Shown here: one piece after another, positions 5,469-7,830 of the stretch
How the letters are laid out: each line of letters starts with the position of its first letter
Position numbering within the stretch: position 1 is the first letter of the stretch
Translations under genes and position numbers: made by a program
Notes under the pieces: model-generated
Told to the model about the DNA's origin: nothing
What the model saw: the letters and a program-made list of their open reading frames with translations, nothing else
Databases searched by the model: none
NCBI GenBank assembly: GCA_022866195.1
Contig: JALHUF010000570.1
Span: forward strand, 1-7,830
Length of the DNA: 7,830 nucleotides
Direction of reading: 5' to 3'
Source of the DNA: Terriglobia bacterium
Lineage (GTDB): Bacteria; Acidobacteriota; Terriglobia; UBA7540

Positions 5469-6917
5469 CTATTTCTCTGCCTTCGCCGCCTGGTAAGCGA
5501 GGGTGATGATCACCTGGTTCTGCGGCACGAAGTATTTCCTGGCAAAAGCGTCGACGTCCTTGGGCTGGAGCCGCTCCACCGACCCCAGCAACTTCTCGAA
5601 AACTTCCGGATTGCGCTCGAAGCGGTAGTACCAGGCAAGGATCTGCGCGATCGCGGCCGGGCTCGACATCGCCGCCAGGAAGTCGTAACGATACTTGCTC
5701 TTCAGGGTCTGGAGGATTTGCTTCGCGTCCTTTTGCCGCGAGAACTGCTTCAAATCCTCCGCTCCCTGCTCGATGTCGCGGATAACCTCATCGAAGTAGG
5801 CCGCACCCTTCGGCGCGTACTGCTCCTTGAAGAGCTGCGCGTCGAAGATGGCCAGCCGCGGGTCGAAGCTCTCGAACCCTTGGGTTCCCTCACCGAAGGC
5901 CAACTCGCTGACCGTCTGCTTCTCGAAGCGCAGCTTCTTGTAGAGGGGCGCCGAGCGCGAAACCAGCAGCTCAGCGAGCAACTGGCCCAGGGCCGTCTCC
6001 ACGGAGGCGGTCTCAAAGCGAGGCTGTCGATAGGCAACGTAAAGCCGCGGCGCGACATCCGCCGGCCAGCCCACCTGCTCGCGTTTCGGCCCCTGGAGCG
6101 GCGCCGCTTCGGGCACCGGCTTCACGGGCTTGGGCTGCCAATCCCGATAACGCGCCTCGGCCTGGGCGAAGACCTCGTCGGCCTTCACATCGCCGGCGAT
6201 TACCAGTACACAGTTGTTGGGACGGTAATAAGTGTCGTAGAACGCCCGCGCGGCTTCGTAATGATCTGGCATCGCGACGACGTCTTCATAGTAGCCGATG
6301 GTTTCGTGGCCGTAAGGGTGATCCGGGAAAGCCAGCGCCAGGAGGCGCTCGCTCATGCGCAACGTCGGGAACGTGGAACTGTTGCGGTACTCACCGAGCA
6401 CGGCCCCGGTTTCGGTCTTGAAAATCTTCTCGTTGAAATCCAGCGCGGCGAAGCGCGACGCCTCCAGCTCGATCACCCCCGGCAGTTGCTCGGCGCCCAG
6501 CGTGCGCCCGGCGAGATTCGAGGTGAAGGTCAAGGGGTGATAGAAAGTGATGTCAAACCACGTCCAAGCGTTGTTATGCGTCCCCAGACGCTCCATCAGG
6601 TCCTGGTAAGCACCTGCCTGGCCATTGTAGGCGTGGCGGAAAAGAATGTGCTCGAACAGATGCGCCAGGCCAGTCTTCCCTTTCTCCAGCTCGTTGCGCG
6701 ACCCGGCCATCACCAGCGTGTTGTAACTGAGCACGTTTTTGAATTCCGGCGTCTCAACCACCACCACGTCGAGGCCGTTCGCCAGCGTCTTCTTGTGGAT
6801 GGCGTAGGGAAAGACCTTTGCCGGCGCCGCGGGCGGACGCTCGGCCAGGACGGGTGCGGTTACAGCCAGCAGCATTCCCAGGATCCCAAACTGTCGAACC
6901 AGTGTTTTTGGTCTCAC
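5469..6917 (-). CDS. M16-family zinc metallopeptidase (catalytic HxxEH subunit)
   Basis: A 482-residue exported zinc peptidase. A signal peptide occupies residues 1-25 (core FGILGMLLAVTAPVLA), so it probably works in the periplasm. The first M16 domain has LANGLDVVVVE (45-55) and KTGLAHLFEHILF (81-93); H86, E89 and H90 are the HxxEH zinc/catalytic residues. E169 and E176 (ETGAVLGE) keep the seven-residue spacing of the conserved Glu pair, E176 being the likely third zinc ligand. The second domain has KKLRFEKQTVSELAFG (327-342), with Arg330 kept but Ser337 where active single-chain members have Tyr. The downstream M16 protein supplies that Arg/Tyr pair, so the two probably form a heterodimer that cleaves small proteins or peptides. 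The start is GTG 6917, with GAGG six bases upstream. No frameshift is seen. The physiological substrate is unknown. Confidence 0.92.
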   Translation of the reverse strand: MRPKTLVRQFGILGMLLAVTAPVLAERPPAAPAKVFPYAIHKKTLANGLDVVVVETPEFKNVLSYNTLVMAGSRNELEKGKTGLAHLFEHILFRHAYNGQAGAYQDLMERLGTHNNAWTWFDITFYHPLTFTSNLAGRTLGAEQLPGVIELEASRFAALDFNEKIFKTETGAVLGEYRNSSTFPTLRMSERLLALAFPDHPYGHETIGYYEDVVAMPDHYEAARAFYDTYYRPNNCVLVIAGDVKADEVFAQAEARYRDWQPKPVKPVPEAAPLQGPKREQVGWPADVAPRLYVAYRQPRFETASVETALGQLLAELLVSRSAPLYKKLRFEKQTVSELAFGEGTQGFESFDPRLAIFDAQLFKEQYAPKGAAYFDEVIRDIEQGAEDLKQFSRQKDAKQILQTLKSKYRYDFLAAMSSPAAIAQILAWYYRFERNPEVFEKLLGSVERLQPKDVDAFARKYFVPQNQVIITLAYQAAKAEK

Positions 6918-6951
6918 GCTCTACCTCGTAGAAAAGAGCTTGAATGGCTTC

Positions 6952-6972
6952 GCGCCCGCCCAAGGCAGGCGC
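6952..6972 (-). other. Leader hairpin upstream of the M16 operon
   Basis: In the minus-strand transcript GCGCCTGCC, a three-base loop, and GGCGGGCGC form a 9-bp stem with a single G-U wobble. It lies about 35 bases before the GTG start of the catalytic M16 gene, between the predicted transcription start and the ribosome binding site. A U-rich stretch (CTCTTTTCT) follows some 14 bases later, too far for a classic terminator. It may be an mRNA-stabilising or attenuation element, or simply a product of GC-rich sequence. Confidence 0.35.
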
Positions 6973-6993
6973 CACAGTCTCGCGCGCCCCGAA

Positions 6994-7022
6994 ATCCTAA
7001 CATCCCACTCCTGCGCTGACAA
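6994..7022 (-). promoter_or_regulatory. Candidate sigma70-type promoter of the M16 gene pair
   Basis: Read on the minus strand, TTGTCA (7017-7022, five of six to the -35 consensus) is followed after exactly 17 bases by TAGGAT (6994-6999, four of six to the -10 consensus). Transcription would start near 6987, about 70 bases before the GTG start. Placement after the terminator-like hairpin at 7083-7102 argues that the M16 pair is transcribed apart from the M24 gene. Confidence 0.42.
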
Positions 7023-7074
7023 TCCCCGAGGCCACAACGGGCACGGCTTGGCACCTGACAAGGCAAATTGTGGG

Positions 7075-7102
7075 CAAGAGAACCCTTGCCAACAAGCAAG
7101 GG
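7075..7102 (-). terminator. Probable intrinsic terminator of the M24 peptidase gene
   Basis: On the minus strand CCCTTGC, a six-base TTGTTG loop and GCAAGGG form a perfect 7-bp stem (7083-7102) beginning 13 bases after the M24 stop codon. The stem is followed by TTCTCTTG, a partial U-tract. The position and shape fit a Rho-independent terminator; the interrupted U-run makes it moderate in strength. Confidence 0.5.
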
Positions 7103-7115
7103 GCGGCGCACCTCG

Positions 7116-7830
7116 CTATTCAGCCGGCTGCGATAGAATCGGAACCACGGCTTGCTGCACTTCTCCGGTCACTCGCGCATCGTGCTCCTCAACATAGACG
7201 TTGACTTCACTGCGCACGCCGAATTCCGCAAGGTAAATTCCCGGCTCCACCGAAAAGCAAGTGCGCGGAATGATCCGGCGATCGTCGCGCGTCTCGAAGT
7301 TGTCCATGTTGGCGCCGTTGCCGTGGACATCTTCCCCGATGGAGTGCCCCGTGCGATGCACGAAGAACTCACCGTAACCGTGGCGCTCGATGACGCCCCG
7401 CGCCGCGTCATCCACCTGGTAGCCACGCAGAGGGCGGCCTTCCCGCATGGCCTGTTGGACCAAATTCACCGCCGCGTCGCGCGCCCCCTGCACGATTTCG
7501 AAGATTTCAGCGTACTGGCGAGGAACTTCCTCGCCCACGTATCCCATCCAGGTGATGTCGAAATAGACGGCGCCGGGCTGCTTGAGCTTTCCCCACACAT
7601 CCAGGAGCACTAGGTCACCGGCGCGAATCGGCTGCGAGCTCTCCCGGGTGGGCAAATAGTGAGGATTCGCGGAGTTGCGATGGACCGATACATTGGGTGG
7701 TTCGTCGGAGACAATACCGTGTGCCTCGAATAGGCGCGCCATTTCCTGCTGGAGATCGTACTCACCAATGCCCTTCCCGGCACGCACTGCTTCCCGGATC
7801 ATCCCAAAACCCACCCGCACCGCGGCATGG
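7116..7830 (-). CDS. M24-family metallopeptidase, Xaa-Pro dipeptidase/aminopeptidase type (N-terminus beyond window)
   Basis: The frame stays open to the right edge, so at least the N-terminal domain is missing; the 237 codons seen are the C-terminal pita-bread catalytic domain. Numbering from the GTG at 7820, the five metal ligands of M24 enzymes are all present: Asp74 (LLDVWG), Asp88 (FDITWMG), His159 (RTGHSIG), Glu192 (SVEPGIY) and Glu205 (GVRSEVNVYV). His155 and His166 are further histidines near the active site. Such enzymes use two metal ions (often Mn or Co) to remove the residue before proline, or to split Xaa-Pro dipeptides, usually in the cytosol. The ends of the peptide chain are ordinary and the stop is TAG 7116-7118. 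The GTG at 7820 is not the true start, because the frame continues upstream with plausible residues. Other M24 members such as creatinase-like hydrolases cannot be excluded without the N-terminal domain. Confidence 0.88.
   Translation of the reverse strand, partial: HAAVRVGFGMIREAVRAGKGIGEYDLQQEMARLFEAHGIVSDEPPNVSVHRNSANPHYLPTRESSQPIRAGDLVLLDVWGKLKQPGAVYFDITWMGYVGEEVPRQYAEIFEIVQGARDAAVNLVQQAMREGRPLRGYQVDDAARGVIERHGYGEFFVHRTGHSIGEDVHGNGANMDNFETRDDRRIIPRTCFSVEPGIYLAEFGVRSEVNVYVEEHDARVTGEVQQAVVPILSQPAE

Noticed and set aside
3748..7019. Two long plus-strand open frames (about 508 and 570 codons) opposite the M16 genes
   Set aside because: Both are antisense shadows. They are rich in Arg/Gln/Val, lack domains and match the codon-position GC bias of the real minus-strand genes, which have clear motifs, signal peptides and ribosome binding sites.

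Overview
The window is bacterial and GC-rich (roughly 60% by eye). It carries Gram-negative-style exported proteins: a Tat-exported GH42 glycosidase and a pair of signal-peptide-bearing M16 peptidases. The gene set, base composition and the palindromic AGTGA repeat would fit an acidobacterium. That assignment is inference from overall character only; there is no rRNA or marker gene here.

Layout. The left third is sugar-related. A truncated GH42 beta-galactosidase-type gene (1-881, minus) is divergent from iolB (1013-1828, plus; 5-deoxy-glucuronate isomerase), with a 131-bp divergent promoter region between them. A 7-bp-period palindromic repeat starts inside the iolB stop codon (1822-1896). 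About 400 bp without a confident gene follows, holding one doubtful Tat-like mini-ORF and a good sigma70-type promoter. Next comes an MFS permease (2334-3647, plus) of the anion:cation symporter/hexuronate type. The iolB and permease genes lie on the same strand but are separated by about 500 bp, with a hairpin and a separate promoter between them, so they are probably separate transcripts with related roles in uptake and use of uronate- or inositol-derived compounds.

The right half, all on the minus strand, is proteolytic. A partial M24 metallopeptidase (Xaa-Pro dipeptidase type, 7116 to beyond 7830) ends in a terminator-like hairpin. A promoter and structured leader then precede two consecutive M16 genes. 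The upstream gene (5469-6917) has the HxxEH zinc site. The downstream gene (3766-5376) has lost it (Y-M-T-G-R in its place) but keeps the Arg/Tyr pair that the first protein lacks at its Tyr position. This is the hallmark of a heterodimeric M16B peptidase with a split active site, probably periplasmic.

No phage, IS, CRISPR, tRNA or rRNA sequence was seen. I do not see a clearly new multi-gene system. The items most worth a second look are the palindromic repeat overlapping the iolB stop, the complementary M16 pair with its C-terminal tail, the altered cysteine spacing in GH42, and the structured leaders and spacers around the peptidase genes.
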